Shown: one piece after another, positions 18,099-25,781 of the stretch
Layout of the letters: each line of letters begins with the position of its first letter
How positions within the stretch are numbered: the first letter of the stretch is position 1
Assembly (NCBI GenBank): GCA_001897425.1
Contig: MKSW01000006.1
Span: 1-50,223 of the forward strand
Length of the DNA stretch: 50,223 nucleotides
Direction: 5' to 3'
From: Actinobacteria bacterium 69-20
GTDB lineage: Bacteria; Actinomycetota; Actinomycetes; Mycobacteriales; Nakamurellaceae
The notes under the pieces: model-generated
Told to the model about the DNA's origin: nothing
The model's input: the letters and a program-made list of their open reading frames with translations, nothing else
The model's database searches: none
Position numbers and translations under genes: made by a program

Positions 18099-18256
18099 GG
18101 GTCCTCCGGGGGCTAGGCGGTCAACGTGGCCGCTGCGCCGCGGCCGCGCTGGGGACAGGCACGGCATGCTGGTCGCGGGGCCTGTACCGATCCAGTATCG
18201 CGCATCGGCGCCGGACCCGCTGCCGCGGGCGCTGTGACGATTCGCTCGGCCGCGTC

Positions 18257-18270
18257 GGGACTTTGGGCCG
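18257..18270. promoter_or_regulatory. DosR-box-like sequence
   Basis: GGGACTTTGGGCCG resembles the GGGACTTTNGGCCC form of the dormancy regulator DosR site (known from mycobacteria). A single site without a visible partner; inference only. Confidence 0.35.
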
Positions 18271-18286
18271 TAGCGTCTCCGCGTGT

Positions 18287-18313
18287 GCGGAGAAATATTG
18301 ATATTTTATCCGC
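18287..18313. promoter_or_regulatory. AT-rich palindrome, probable operator or promoter
   Basis: Outer arms GCGGA/TCCGC and inner arms AAATAT/ATATTT around TG form a near-perfect 27-bp palindrome. It is the only strongly AT-rich spot in this gap, so it likely overlaps the sigma-factor promoter and a repressor site. Confidence 0.5.
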
Positions 18314-18320
18314 GGAAGCG

Positions 18321-18339
18321 GCGAGCAGCGTCATGGGCG
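18321..18339 (+). repeat. Variant dispersed motif (intergenic)
   Basis: GCGAGCAGCGTCATGGGCG matches the consensus at 16 of 19 positions and shares the CATGGGCG ending with the copy at 43159. Confidence 0.5.
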
Positions 18340-18439
18340 GTGATGCCGTAGCGTGGCATCGGTGGCTCTGCACCTCGACGCTGCGTTGTGACGTTGTGTC
18401 GTGACGCCGTGCCGCGATGCTGTGCGAGAGGGGGCGCCC

Positions 18440-19147
18440 ATGTCGGTCGATCGCACCGGCGACGGTGTCGAATCAGCGGTCGAACGCACCCTCGGCACGC
18501 TCGCATCGCTCAACCCGGTTTACGGGTATGACGTAGTGTCCGGCGATGCGGGTGTCGGCGGGCCGGGCTCGCATGGGGCGGGTTCCGGGGATGCCGGGTT
18601 CGGGGATGCGGAGCCCGTGGATTCCGATGCGGCTGGGGCCGATGTGCCGGTCACCATCGACGACATCTACCGCTCGCACCGCATGGGCATGGTCCGGCTG
18701 GCGATCCTGCTGGTCGACGACATCTCGTCTGCCGAGGACGTGGTGCAGGAGGCGTTCGCCGGCCTGTACAAGAACTGGTCCTCGCTGCGGGACCGGCGCG
18801 CCGCGATCGGATACCTCCGCATGGCCGTCGTGAACGGTTCGCGGTCGATGTTGCGCCGCCGCCGCACCGCGCGGGCGTATGTTCCGCCGGATGCCGGGAC
18901 CGCGCGCTCGGCGGAGTCGTTGGCCATGCTGTCCGCGGAACATCGCGCCGTGGTGGTGGAGCTGTCGAAGCTTCCCGAGCGGCAGCGAGAGGTCTTGGTA
19001 CTGCGGTATTACGGGGGCTTAAGCGAAGCCGAGATCGCGGCGGCAACGGGGCTCGCCAAGGGCACGGTGAAGTCGACGGCATCCCGCGCGATCGCGAAGC
19101 TCACCGAGGCGATGCAGGACATGCACTCGGGCGCTGACGGGCACTGA
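18440..19147 (+). CDS. ECF sigma factor, SigE-family type
   Basis: Seen: about 235 aa. Sigma region 2 spans about 75-140 (IDDIYRSHRMGMVRLAILLVDDISSAEDVVQEAFAGLYKNW is the core, residues about 73-113) and region 4 about 175-225 (LPERQREVLVLRYYGGLSEAEIAAATGLAKGTVKS). Known: region 2 binds the -10 and core polymerase, region 4 the -35. Odd: a non-conserved N-terminal extension of about 70 residues, Gly/Asp-rich with near-repeats of SGDAG, precedes region 2 and contains a motif core at 18523-18533. No classical zinc anti-sigma factor is adjacent; a small membrane protein follows 37 bp downstream. ATG 18440 follows a GAGAGGGGG site. Confidence 0.9.
   Translation: MSVDRTGDGVESAVERTLGTLASLNPVYGYDVVSGDAGVGGPGSHGAGSGDAGFGDAEPVDSDAAGADVPVTIDDIYRSHRMGMVRLAILLVDDISSAEDVVQEAFAGLYKNWSSLRDRRAAIGYLRMAVVNGSRSMLRRRRTARAYVPPDAGTARSAESLAMLSAEHRAVVVELSKLPERQREVLVLRYYGGLSEAEIAAATGLAKGTVKSTASRAIAKLTEAMQDMHSGADGH
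18523..18533 (-). repeat. Dispersed motif core in the sigma-factor extension
   Basis: The reverse strand reads CGTCATACCCG, the right half of the consensus, within codons for the variable N-terminal extension (Gly-Tyr-Asp). Confidence 0.5.
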
Positions 19148-19184
19148 CGGGCTCTGCGAGCATTGCCGGGCGTTTGCTGGCACT

Positions 19185-19448
19185 GTGACTGACACGGACG
19201 GGCAGGTGGATGCGGCGGTGACGATGTGGAACCCGCGCGGCGGCGACCCGGAGACCGTGATCCGGCAGGCGCTGCGGGCACAGGCCGGCGGTGCGAACCG
19301 GCAGCCGGGCGGCGTCGGCGCGGTCGGTCCTGGATCGCCGCGCGGTGGTCGAGTGCACCTGACCACCGCGCAGATCCTGCTGATCGTGGCCATCATCGGC
19401 CTTTTGGTCGGCATGGCCGCCGGGTTCACCGTGCTGCTGCTGGGCTGA
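19185..19448 (+). CDS. Small single-pass membrane protein next to the sigma factor
   Basis: Seen: 87 aa. A hydrophilic N-terminal 58 residues (Gly/Arg-rich) leads to one hydrophobic helix at the C-terminus (TAQILLIVAIIGLLVGMAAGFTVLLLG) that ends the protein. This is tail-anchored topology with the N-terminus probably in the cytosol. No family recognised. It starts at GTG 19185, 37 bp after the sigma stop, on the same strand, so co-transcription is likely. Inference: position and topology fit a non-canonical sigma regulator, but no ZAS or HxxxCxxC motif is present. It could equally be an unrelated membrane protein. Confidence 0.6.
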   Translation: MTDTDGQVDAAVTMWNPRGGDPETVIRQALRAQAGGANRQPGGVGAVGPGSPRGGRVHLTTAQILLIVAIIGLLVGMAAGFTVLLLG

Positions 19449-19479
19449 CGCAGCTGACTCGGCCCGGCAGAAGAGGCGG

Positions 19480-19911
19480 TCAATCGCGCAAAGGATTGAC
19501 CCAGTCGACGCGGGGGAACCGGGCGAAGTCCGAATCGTTCGAGTACACGGTCGCACCCTGCGATAAAGCGTGCGCCGCGATCTGCGCGTCAGTCGTGAGA
19601 TTGCTTGCCACGCCGACCTGCCGTATCAGATCGAAGGCGACGGTGACGTGATCCTCGGTGGTCGGAAGCATGCTCACGACAGGTCGCGCCAGCCACTCCC
19701 GGAGGTAGCCCAGCGACTCGTCGATGGAGAGTGGGTCTTGAACCACCCGCCCGCTTGTCGAGATGCGCAGGAACCCGAACAGGACCGGCGAAGCGAGGCC
19801 GATAGGTTCCGTTCCACTCAGCGCAGCCTCCCACCACGACCTGGCGCGGACGTGGTCGGCAAAGCCCGTGATCACCGCATACAACAGCAGGTTGATGTCG
19901 GGGATGATCAC
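19480..19911 (-). CDS. vapC: VapC-type PIN-domain ribonuclease toxin
   Basis: Seen: about 143 aa. The first conserved acid is in IIPDINLLLYAV (Asp at about 5). LASPVLFGFLRISTS, NLTTDAQIAAHALSQGATVYSNDSDFARF (described as residues about 102-130) and WVNPL supply the remaining PIN acids. Known: VapC toxins cleave tRNA or rRNA in a magnesium-dependent way and are held inactive by VapB. The GTG start at 19911 overlaps the vapB stop (GTGA), the usual antitoxin-first coupling. All expected acidic positions appear present, so it should be active. Confidence 0.9.
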   Translation of the reverse strand: MIIPDINLLLYAVITGFADHVRARSWWEAALSGTEPIGLASPVLFGFLRISTSGRVVQDPLSIDESLGYLREWLARPVVSMLPTTEDHVTVAFDLIRQVGVASNLTTDAQIAAHALSQGATVYSNDSDFARFPRVDWVNPLRD

Positions 19912-20174
19912 GACCGGCCGCTCATCGCCTTGAGGGTCGCCTCGTCCTGCCATTCGTCGGCGAGCCGGTTGAAGCCGGCGGGATCGAAGCCGGGGCGGAT
20001 GGCTGAGGTGTGTGGCTTGAGCCGGTAGGGCTCGCGGGCGCCAGCCGGCGGGGTCGGCGCGAGCGCCTTGCGTAGGGCGTCGTTGACGATTTGCTTCATG
20101 GGGCGGCGTTCGCGGTGGACCGCATCGTCGATGAGCCGCGCGACATCGTTGTCCAGCGTCAGTGTCGTCCTCAT
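19908..20174 (-). CDS. vapB: VapB-type ribbon-helix-helix antitoxin
   Basis: Seen: 88 aa. The N-terminal RTTLTLDNDVARLIDDAVHRERRPMKQIVNDALRKAL region (about 2-38) is a ribbon-helix-helix DNA-binding fold. The tail (YRLKPHTSAIRPGFDPAGF...) is of the type that wraps into the VapC active site. Known: VapB dimers bind an operator at their own promoter together with VapC and repress the pair. An overlapping palindrome covers the start codon (20171-20190), which fits autoregulation. It could also be leaderless: CATGAT lies 6 nt before the ATG. Confidence 0.9.
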   Translation of the reverse strand: MRTTLTLDNDVARLIDDAVHRERRPMKQIVNDALRKALAPTPPAGAREPYRLKPHTSAIRPGFDPAGFNRLADEWQDEATLKAMSGRS

Positions 20175-20190
20175 GATGGCATCATGATGC
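20171..20190. promoter_or_regulatory. vapBC operator, two overlapping palindromes on the start codon
   Basis: TCATGATGGCATCATGA (20171-20187) is a perfect palindrome around one central base. GCATCATGATGC (20179-20190) is a second perfect palindrome overlapping it. The vapB ATG (20172-20174 on the reverse strand) lies inside, so VapB binding would block the transcription start itself. Confidence 0.7.
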
Positions 20191-20273
20191 CGAAAACGAG
20201 ACGCGTCAAGATGCCGAGGCTGGCCCCGCGGGCGCCCGCCCGTGATGCTCTGGTCGATGGTCGGCTCTCGATC

Positions 20274-20297
20274 TTTAGCTCAGATGTTTAGCTGAGC
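20274..20297. promoter_or_regulatory. Operator upstream of the MFS exporter
   Basis: Two direct TTTAGCT repeats (20274-20280 and 20287-20293) are 13 bp apart and overlap the inverted pair GCTCAG (20278-20283) / CTGAGC (20292-20297). This is just upstream of the candidate -10. It suggests a repressor such as MarR or TetR, but no such gene is adjacent. Confidence 0.55.
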
Positions 20298-20306
20298 GAA
20301 CTGACC

Positions 20307-20312
20307 TACAGT
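20307..20312 (+). promoter_or_regulatory. -10 element of a leaderless promoter (MFS gene)
   Basis: TACAGT is followed by exactly 7 nt and then GTG 20320, so the transcript would begin at the start codon. No Shine-Dalgarno site of good spacing competes. Confidence 0.55.
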
Positions 20313-20319
20313 GGGTGGA

Positions 20320-21885
20320 GTGACCGAGATCGAGGAAGGGGGCGGCGGCCGGGGTGCCGCTGCGACGGCAGCGCGTGGCCGTTCCGCACCACACGCGGCG
20401 TACGTGCCCGATCCTCGGCGGTGGCGGGTTCTCGGCGTGCTGTCCCTCGCGCTCTTCATGGCGCTCATCGACGTGAGCATCGTGAACGTCGCGCTGCCGT
20501 CGATCCGAGAAGGATTGGGCGCCAGCGAGTCCGACCTGCAGTGGGTGTTGTCCGGCTATGCGCTGACGTTCGGCGTGATCCTGGTGGCGGCGGGCCGCGC
20601 CGGCGACATCTTCGGCCGAGCGCCGCTGTTCATGGCCGGGGTGGTGGTCTTCACCGGTGCGTCGGCATGGGCCGGATTCGCATCGGATCCGTTGTGGCTC
20701 AACATCGCTCGTGCACTGGAGGGCGTGGGATCCGGGCTGATCAGTCCGCAGGTTGTCGGCATGATCCAGCAGTTCTTCCGCGGCGCGGAACGCGGGCGGG
20801 CATTCGGGATCTTCGGCAGCGTGGTCGGCGTATCGGTGGCGATCGGGCCGGTGCTCGGGGGCTTGCTGATCCACATCTTCGGTGTGCACAACGGCTGGCG
20901 CTGGGTGTTCTTCGTCAACCTGCCGGTCGGGGTCATCGCGATAACTCTTGCGCTGATGTGGTTTCCGCGGCCGCTCGTCATACGTCATGGACGATCGGCG
21001 CGGGACGGCGGCACGGGACCTGGCAACACGGGGCGTTCCAGCACGATGGCGGCCAGCCGGACCGCGCCGCGGGCTCGCGACCTCGACCCGATTGGCTCCG
21101 CCCTGATAGGCGTGGCCGTGCTCGCGATCCTGCTGCCGTTCATGGAGAGCGGCCGGAGCGTATTCATCTGGCTGGCGCTGCCGTTCGGTCTCGGGCTGGT
21201 GGCCCTGTGGCTGTACTGGGAGCGGCGGTACCAGGCGCGGGGCCACAGCCCGATGGTCGACCTGCGCGTCTTCCGGTACTCAAGCTTCTCGAACGGCACC
21301 CTGCTGATGGGGCTGTACTTCCTCGGCGTCACCAGCATCTGGGTGCTCGTCGCGTTGTACTTCCAGGAGGGCCTCGGGCACAGCGCATTGGCGTCCGGGA
21401 TGATCGGACTGCCCAGCGCGATCCTGTCCGGGCTGTCCGCGCTGCTGGCGGGGCGGGTGGTGGCGAAATGGGGCCGCAAGGTGGTGATCGCCGGGATCTG
21501 GGTGGTGCTCCTTGGTCTCGTCGCCTGCATGCTCGTGGTCTTCCTGCATTCGCGCGGGCTGGCAAGCGAATGGTGGTGGCTGCTGACGCTGGCGTTCGTG
21601 GGCCTCGGCCAGGGGTCGGTGATCAGCCCGAACCAAGCGCTCACCCTCGCCGAGGTGCCGTTGGAGTACGCCGGCTCCTCCGGCGGGATCATGCAGACGA
21701 TCCAGCGCATCGGCACCTCCATGGGCATCGCGATCATCACCGCCGTCACGTTCGCGGTGCTCGCGGCAGGTGGTTGGGCCCTGGCGTTCACGGTGGGCTT
21801 CGCGGTGATCGGCGTCATCGTCGCCCTCGCGCTGGTCGTCGGATACGTCGATCTGCACCAACGCCACGGCACGACACTGCTGTAA
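20320..21885 (+). CDS. MFS multidrug exporter, DHA2/EmrB-QacA type
   Basis: Seen: about 521 aa with about 14 membrane segments. Motifs include FMALIDVSIVNVALPSI (motif D1 of the 14-helix family), WVLSGYALTFGVILVAAGRAGDIFGRAPLF and GVSVAIGPVLGGLLI (motif C of antiporters). Known: these export drugs or metabolites in exchange for protons at the cytoplasmic membrane. Odd: a hydrophilic loop of about 30 residues (VIRHGRSARDGGTGPGNTGR..., about 215-245) is enlarged relative to the family and contains a motif core at 20976-20986. GTG 20320 is chosen over GTG 20311 because it sits 7 nt past a TACAGT box. An operator-like repeat lies upstream, so expression is probably inducible. Confidence 0.88.
   Translation: MTEIEEGGGGRGAAATAARGRSAPHAAYVPDPRRWRVLGVLSLALFMALIDVSIVNVALPSIREGLGASESDLQWVLSGYALTFGVILVAAGRAGDIFGRAPLFMAGVVVFTGASAWAGFASDPLWLNIARALEGVGSGLISPQVVGMIQQFFRGAERGRAFGIFGSVVGVSVAIGPVLGGLLIHIFGVHNGWRWVFFVNLPVGVIAITLALMWFPRPLVIRHGRSARDGGTGPGNTGRSSTMAASRTAPRARDLDPIGSALIGVAVLAILLPFMESGRSVFIWLALPFGLGLVALWLYWERRYQARGHSPMVDLRVFRYSSFSNGTLLMGLYFLGVTSIWVLVALYFQEGLGHSALASGMIGLPSAILSGLSALLAGRVVAKWGRKVVIAGIWVVLLGLVACMLVVFLHSRGLASEWWWLLTLAFVGLGQGSVISPNQALTLAEVPLEYAGSSGGIMQTIQRIGTSMGIAIITAVTFAVLAAGGWALAFTVGFAVIGVIVALALVVGYVDLHQRHGTTLL
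20976..20986 (+). repeat. Dispersed motif core in an MFS loop
   Basis: CGTCATACGTC carries the 8-base core followed by a second partial copy (CGTCATG). It lies in the codons of an enlarged hydrophilic loop. Confidence 0.4.
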
Positions 21886-22011
21886 CCGGCTGCGCGCTCG
21901 CGGCTGCGTGGCGGGGTCGGTACCGAACGCGCTGGCCGGGGTCTTGACAGGTTTCCGTCAACTCGGTGACGCTAGGGCCGGCGCCGGTTCTCCGGCGGGG
22001 GCGTCGCCCCC

Positions 22012-22030
22012 GCGAACAGCGTCATACCCG
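22012..22030 (+). repeat. Dispersed CGTCATAC motif, consensus copy (intergenic)
   Basis: GCGAACAGCGTCATACCCG serves here as the reference consensus. It is preceded by a hairpin-forming GGGGGCG/CGCCCCC pair (21997-22012) and lies 17 bp upstream of the aminotransferase start, close to its ribosome binding site. Confidence 0.8.
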
Positions 22031-22046
22031 ATTTGAGGTGTTTTTC

Positions 22047-23405
22047 GTGTCGACTGCTGCGGCCTGGCCGCATGTCGCAACCCCCCTCCCCGGACCGAAG
22101 AGCGCAGAGTTGTTGGCGCGCAAGGATCGTGCGTTCTCCGGTCCGCTGCGTGACGGCACCAATGTGCCGCTCGTGCTCGGGCGCAAGTACGGGCACATCC
22201 TGGAGGATGTCGACGGCAACGCGTTCGCCGACCACCTCTCCGCGTGGGGCGCCATGCCCTACGGCGCGCAGCCCCCGTCCGTGCGCAGGGCGGTGATGGA
22301 CACCTGGGACCGGTACGGCATGGAGATCTCGCAGTACCTGACCAGCGAGCCGCCGATCGAACTCGCCGAGCGGTTGGTGGCGCTCGCGCCCGCCGGAATC
22401 ACCCGCGTGGCACCGACCGTCACAGGCACGGAAGCGGTGGAGGGCGCGGTGAAGCTGGCCCGCGAGGCGACCGGGCGCCCCATCATCCTGAGCTTCCTCG
22501 GCCAGTATCACGGCGAGTCCACCTACCTCACGGCGTCCGCATCGACCGACATCCCTGGCAACACAGCCGGTTTCGCGCAATTCGTGTCCGGGCTCATTCA
22601 GGTGCCGTACCCGCAGTCGTTCCGATCGCCGTTCCACCGCGGTCCGGGACCGTACGACCACACGCTCTATCTCGACTACATCACCGACTGGATCCTGCGC
22701 TACCAGGTGGAACCGGATCAGATCGCCGGGGTGCTCATCGAACCGGTCGCGGGAGAGGCTGGCATTCTCGCGCCCTCCCAAGCGTTTTGGGACGGACTCA
22801 CGGCGCTGTGCAAGAAGTACGGCTGGAAGCTGATCCTGGACGAGGTGCAGACCTGCCTCGGCCGCTGCGGCACCGTGTTCGCCGCCGAGCGATGGGGGTT
22901 GGAACCCGACCTGCTGCTCGTCGGCAAGGGCGTGACCGGCGGCGGACAGGCGGTGGCCGGGGTGCTCGGCACCGAGGAGATCATGGCCGACTGCTCGGCG
23001 CACCTAGGCGGCACCTACGCGTGGGAGCCGGCCGCGTGCGCCGGAGCGCTCGCGGGCCTCGACCTGATCGCCGACGGCTCGGTGCTGGCGAATACGATGG
23101 AGCTGGAATCCATTGCGCTGGAGGAGCTCTCGCCGCTCGTCGACCGGTTCGACCACGTCGGCGATGTGCGTGCGATGGGCGCCTGGGCGTGCATCGAGTT
23201 CGTGTCGGCCCCGGGCACCGTCGACCCAGACCCGGACTTCCAGCACGCCGTCCACCTCGCCGCGATGCGTCGTGGGGTGCTGGCGATCAGCGAGGCGTCC
23301 AAGCCGTTGTACCGGATGCAGCCGCCGCTCACCATGGAGCCGGACCTGTTCTGCTGGTCCTGCCGACAGATCGCCGAGGCGATCGCGGAGGTCACGACGG
23401 GGTAG
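22047..23405 (+). CDS. Class III pyridoxal-phosphate aminotransferase
   Basis: Seen: about 452 aa. Class III landmarks are EPVAGEAGILAPSQAFWDGL and LILDEVQTCLGRCGTVFAAE, plus the Schiff-base Lys in LLLVGKGVTGGGQAVAGVLG. The aromatic-rich N-terminus includes FADHLSAWGAMPYGAQPPSVR. Known: the family moves an omega-amino group (GABA, ornithine, beta-alanine, lysine, diamines) to an alpha-keto acid. The substrate is not readable from sequence. GTG 22047 lies 8 nt after TTGAGG; GTG 22038 is also in frame. A TTGACA at 21944 may be a -35, without a good -10. It is followed by a large inverted repeat and is probably transcribed alone. Confidence 0.85.
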   Translation: MSTAAAWPHVATPLPGPKSAELLARKDRAFSGPLRDGTNVPLVLGRKYGHILEDVDGNAFADHLSAWGAMPYGAQPPSVRRAVMDTWDRYGMEISQYLTSEPPIELAERLVALAPAGITRVAPTVTGTEAVEGAVKLAREATGRPIILSFLGQYHGESTYLTASASTDIPGNTAGFAQFVSGLIQVPYPQSFRSPFHRGPGPYDHTLYLDYITDWILRYQVEPDQIAGVLIEPVAGEAGILAPSQAFWDGLTALCKKYGWKLILDEVQTCLGRCGTVFAAERWGLEPDLLLVGKGVTGGGQAVAGVLGTEEIMADCSAHLGGTYAWEPAACAGALAGLDLIADGSVLANTMELESIALEELSPLVDRFDHVGDVRAMGAWACIEFVSAPGTVDPDPDFQHAVHLAAMRRGVLAISEASKPLYRMQPPLTMEPDLFCWSCRQIAEAIAEVTTG

Positions 23406-23466
23406 GTGCCCCGAGCGTGCGGCCCGGGTCGGCGGGATCCGGACCGCAACGTCCCCGCCCCCGCCG

Positions 23467-23526
23467 CGCGCCACTTTCTGCTCGTTGCGCCTGAAGCATG
23501 AGGCGCGGCGAGCAGAAAGTGGCGCG
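23467..23526. repeat. Long nested inverted repeat after the aminotransferase
   Basis: Perfect 18-bp outer arms (CGCGCCACTTTCTGCTCG with its complement) enclose a 24-nt loop, which itself folds through GCGCCT/AGGCGC. It sits in the 318-bp gap between two same-direction genes; the rest of the gap (23527-23723) shows no gene. It may be a terminator or a member of a mobile stem-loop family: the purine arm AGAAAGTGGCGC resembles the arm AGAAGGGGCGC of the repeat at 40009-40094. Confidence 0.75.
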
Positions 23527-23723
23527 TCGCAGCACCGCGGCCGAGGAGACCCGTGCGGCGCAGTCTTCAATCGCGGCCGATTTGTGATCGCGCGCCTTCT
23601 TGACGCCGACCGGTTGATCCACACAGAATGCAGCCACACAGAATGCAGAGCATATTGAGTGGTGGGTCACATTCGGCAGAACGTGGCTTCTGCCTCGTGG
23701 GGAGTCACCGTGGATCGTGCCGA

Positions 23724-25781
23724 ATGTCCGACGTGCCGGGTGCGCTGACGCCGTCCGACCTGCGGCGACAGTCGACCCCGGGCCAGCTTGCGGTCCGCGG
23801 GGACACCGTGGTGTACACGCTTCGGCACGCGGTCGACAGCACGGTCGACGGGTCCGAGCGCATCGAACTGTGGACGGTGCCGTTCGCCGGCGGCGAGGCT
23901 CGGGCGCTCACCCACGGCCCGGGCCGCGACTCCTGCCCGCGGATCGACCCGGCGGGAACCCGTGTCGCCTTCCTGCGCAGCATAGGCGATGCCCCGGCGC
24001 AGATCTGGCTCGTCGACCTGCCTGGGTCCGATGCGCGCGCGGTCGCGGACTTTCCGCGCGGCGTACAGGATGTCGCGTGGTCTCCCGACGGTGCGAGCCT
24101 CATCGCGCTCGCCGAGGATGCCGACTCCCCGCGCATCATCCGCTCGCCGGGACTGCCGGGCGACCGGTCGCCGACGGCCATCCGGCTCACCACCATCGAT
24201 TGGCGCGCCGACGGCGAGCCCGACGGGGGTCTGCGGTTACACCCTCGGCACCTGCACCGCGTCCCGGTGACCGGCGGAGTGCCCGTACGCCTGACCAGCG
24301 GCGCATGGTCCGCGTCACGGCCGCGAGTCGACAGTTCCGGCCGCGTCTACTTTCTCGCGGATCTCAGGGCGGACTCGGACCTGGACCCCACGCCGCAGGT
24401 ACACCGCATCGACCCGGACGGAACCGGCATGCGGGCGATGACGGCGCTCGCCGGCGGAGTCGTCCGGTACCACGTGACCGGGCAGCGGCTACGGGTTCTC
24501 GGGCACACCACGGCCGGCCGGCCGGACGCCGAACCCGCGCGGTGGCTCGACGTTCCGATCGCGGCGACCCGGAATTCGGTCGACACCGCCGAGTATGACG
24601 ATATTCTCGAGCCGGACTCCCTCTGGACCGGTGTGCTCGGCGACGAGACCGACCTGCACGAATGGAATCTCGAACTCGACGACTGCGCGGAGCTCACGAC
24701 CGTCAGCCGCGATGGGTCCACCGTCCCGGTCGACGCCGCGACCGGCGAGGTTCTGGCCGAGGGAGCGGGCCGCGGCGTGATCTGCGGCGCCCTGGCCACC
24801 GACGGCGGCCGGCGCGTCGCGGTGCTGGCAATGGGGCGCAGTGCCGGTTCGGGGGCGGCCCCTGCGGGCGAGAGCTCCGCCGGGGCAGTCGCGGGTCCGG
24901 CCGGCTGGGCGCCGGACCTGTATGCACTGGATGGTGTGGCGCCGCGGCGCCTGACCTCGCACGGCGCATGGCTGAACGGCCATCGACAGCCCGACTGGCA
25001 GCGCCGGGAGTTCCCCGGACCGGCCGGTCCGATCGCCGCCTTCATCGTCGAGCCACCGGGCGGCATGCGCTGCCGTGCAACGATTCTCGACCTACACGGC
25101 GGACCGACCGGGCAGTGGGGAGTGGTTCCCCCGGTCGAAGCGATCCTGCTGGCCGGTGCCGGTTACCGGGTGGTGCTGCCGAACATCCGCGGCTCCATCG
25201 ACCGTGGACCGGACTGGGTCGCTGCGTTGGGCGGGGCCTGGGGCCGGGCGGACGTCGCAGACGTCCTCGCCGTGCTCGACGGCTTGGTCGAAGGCTCGCT
25301 CGCGGACGAGGACCGGATCGGCGTGATGGGGCTCTCCTACGGGGGATTTCTGGTGCAGTACCTGCTCGGCGTCACCAACCGGTTCGCCGCCGCTGTGGCG
25401 GAGAACGGCGTCTCCAACCAGGTCTTCGCCTGGGCCGCAAGCGATCTCGGGCCGTCATACAACCGGTCCGCGAACCTCGGCGACCCGTTGACCGCGGACG
25501 GTGCCCGGGCATTGTGGGATGCCTCCCCGCTGAAGAACGTCGCACAGATCCGCACGCCGCTGCTCCTGCTGCAGGGCGGCGACGACCGCACCTGCCCGGC
25601 GGCCGACAACGAACAGCTCTTCGTGGCGCTGCGGGCACTGCACCGCGACGTGGAGTACGTCATCTATCCCGAGGAGAGTCATCTGATGCAAGCGACAGGC
25701 CGTCCAGACCGCCGGATCGACCGGCACGAAAGGGTTATCGCATGGTTCGATACACACCTGGCAGTGGCGGGCGCGCGATGA
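23724..25781 (+). CDS. S9-family serine peptidase (prolyl oligopeptidase / acylaminoacyl peptidase type)
   Basis: Seen: about 685 aa. The N-terminal 400 residues look like a beta-propeller with TolB/WD-like blades (AWSPDG, PRIDPAGTRVAFLRS, RPRVDSSGRVYFLADL). The alpha/beta-hydrolase domain carries the nucleophile at about Ser538 in MGLSYGGFLVQYLLG, Asp in LLQGGDDRTCP and His at about 653 in PEESHLMQ. No signal peptide is visible, so it is probably cytosolic. Known: these enzymes cut short peptides, often after proline, with the propeller as a size filter. It overlaps the oligopeptide-binding protein gene by ATGA, which suggests it digests peptides brought in by the adjacent transporter. A motif copy lies at 24590-24608 in a variable linker. 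ATG 23724 has only a weak ribosome site; GTG 23697 is possible. Confidence 0.88.
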   Translation: MSDVPGALTPSDLRRQSTPGQLAVRGDTVVYTLRHAVDSTVDGSERIELWTVPFAGGEARALTHGPGRDSCPRIDPAGTRVAFLRSIGDAPAQIWLVDLPGSDARAVADFPRGVQDVAWSPDGASLIALAEDADSPRIIRSPGLPGDRSPTAIRLTTIDWRADGEPDGGLRLHPRHLHRVPVTGGVPVRLTSGAWSASRPRVDSSGRVYFLADLRADSDLDPTPQVHRIDPDGTGMRAMTALAGGVVRYHVTGQRLRVLGHTTAGRPDAEPARWLDVPIAATRNSVDTAEYDDILEPDSLWTGVLGDETDLHEWNLELDDCAELTTVSRDGSTVPVDAATGEVLAEGAGRGVICGALATDGGRRVAVLAMGRSAGSGAAPAGESSAGAVAGPAGWAPDLYALDGVAPRRLTSHGAWLNGHRQPDWQRREFPGPAGPIAAFIVEPPGGMRCRATILDLHGGPTGQWGVVPPVEAILLAGAGYRVVLPNIRGSIDRGPDWVAALGGAWGRADVADVLAVLDGLVEGSLADEDRIGVMGLSYGGFLVQYLLGVTNRFAAAVAENGVSNQVFAWAASDLGPSYNRSANLGDPLTADGARALWDASPLKNVAQIRTPLLLLQGGDDRTCPAADNEQLFVALRALHRDVEYVIYPEESHLMQATGRPDRRIDRHERVIAWFDTHLAVAGAR
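24590..24608 (-). repeat. Dispersed CGTCATAC motif copy (coding)
   Basis: The reverse strand reads GAGAATATCGTCATACTCG. It codes for Glu-Tyr-Asp-Asp-Ile in a variable linker of the peptidase propeller. Confidence 0.6.

Larger units (their letters stand above)
18099..18439. promoter_or_regulatory. Divergent region between fba and ECF sigma gene
   Basis: No gene. It contains a GGGACTTTGGGCCG sequence at 18257-18270 that resembles a DosR box, an AT-rich palindrome at 18287-18313 in a GC-rich surround, and a variant dispersed motif at 18321-18339. GAGAGGGGG at 18426-18434 is the likely ribosome binding site for the sigma factor. Confidence 0.5.

Noticed and set aside
21944-21972. TTGACA as -35 of the class III aminotransferase promoter
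   Set aside because: No acceptable -10 lies 16-19 bp downstream, so it is not listed as a promoter.
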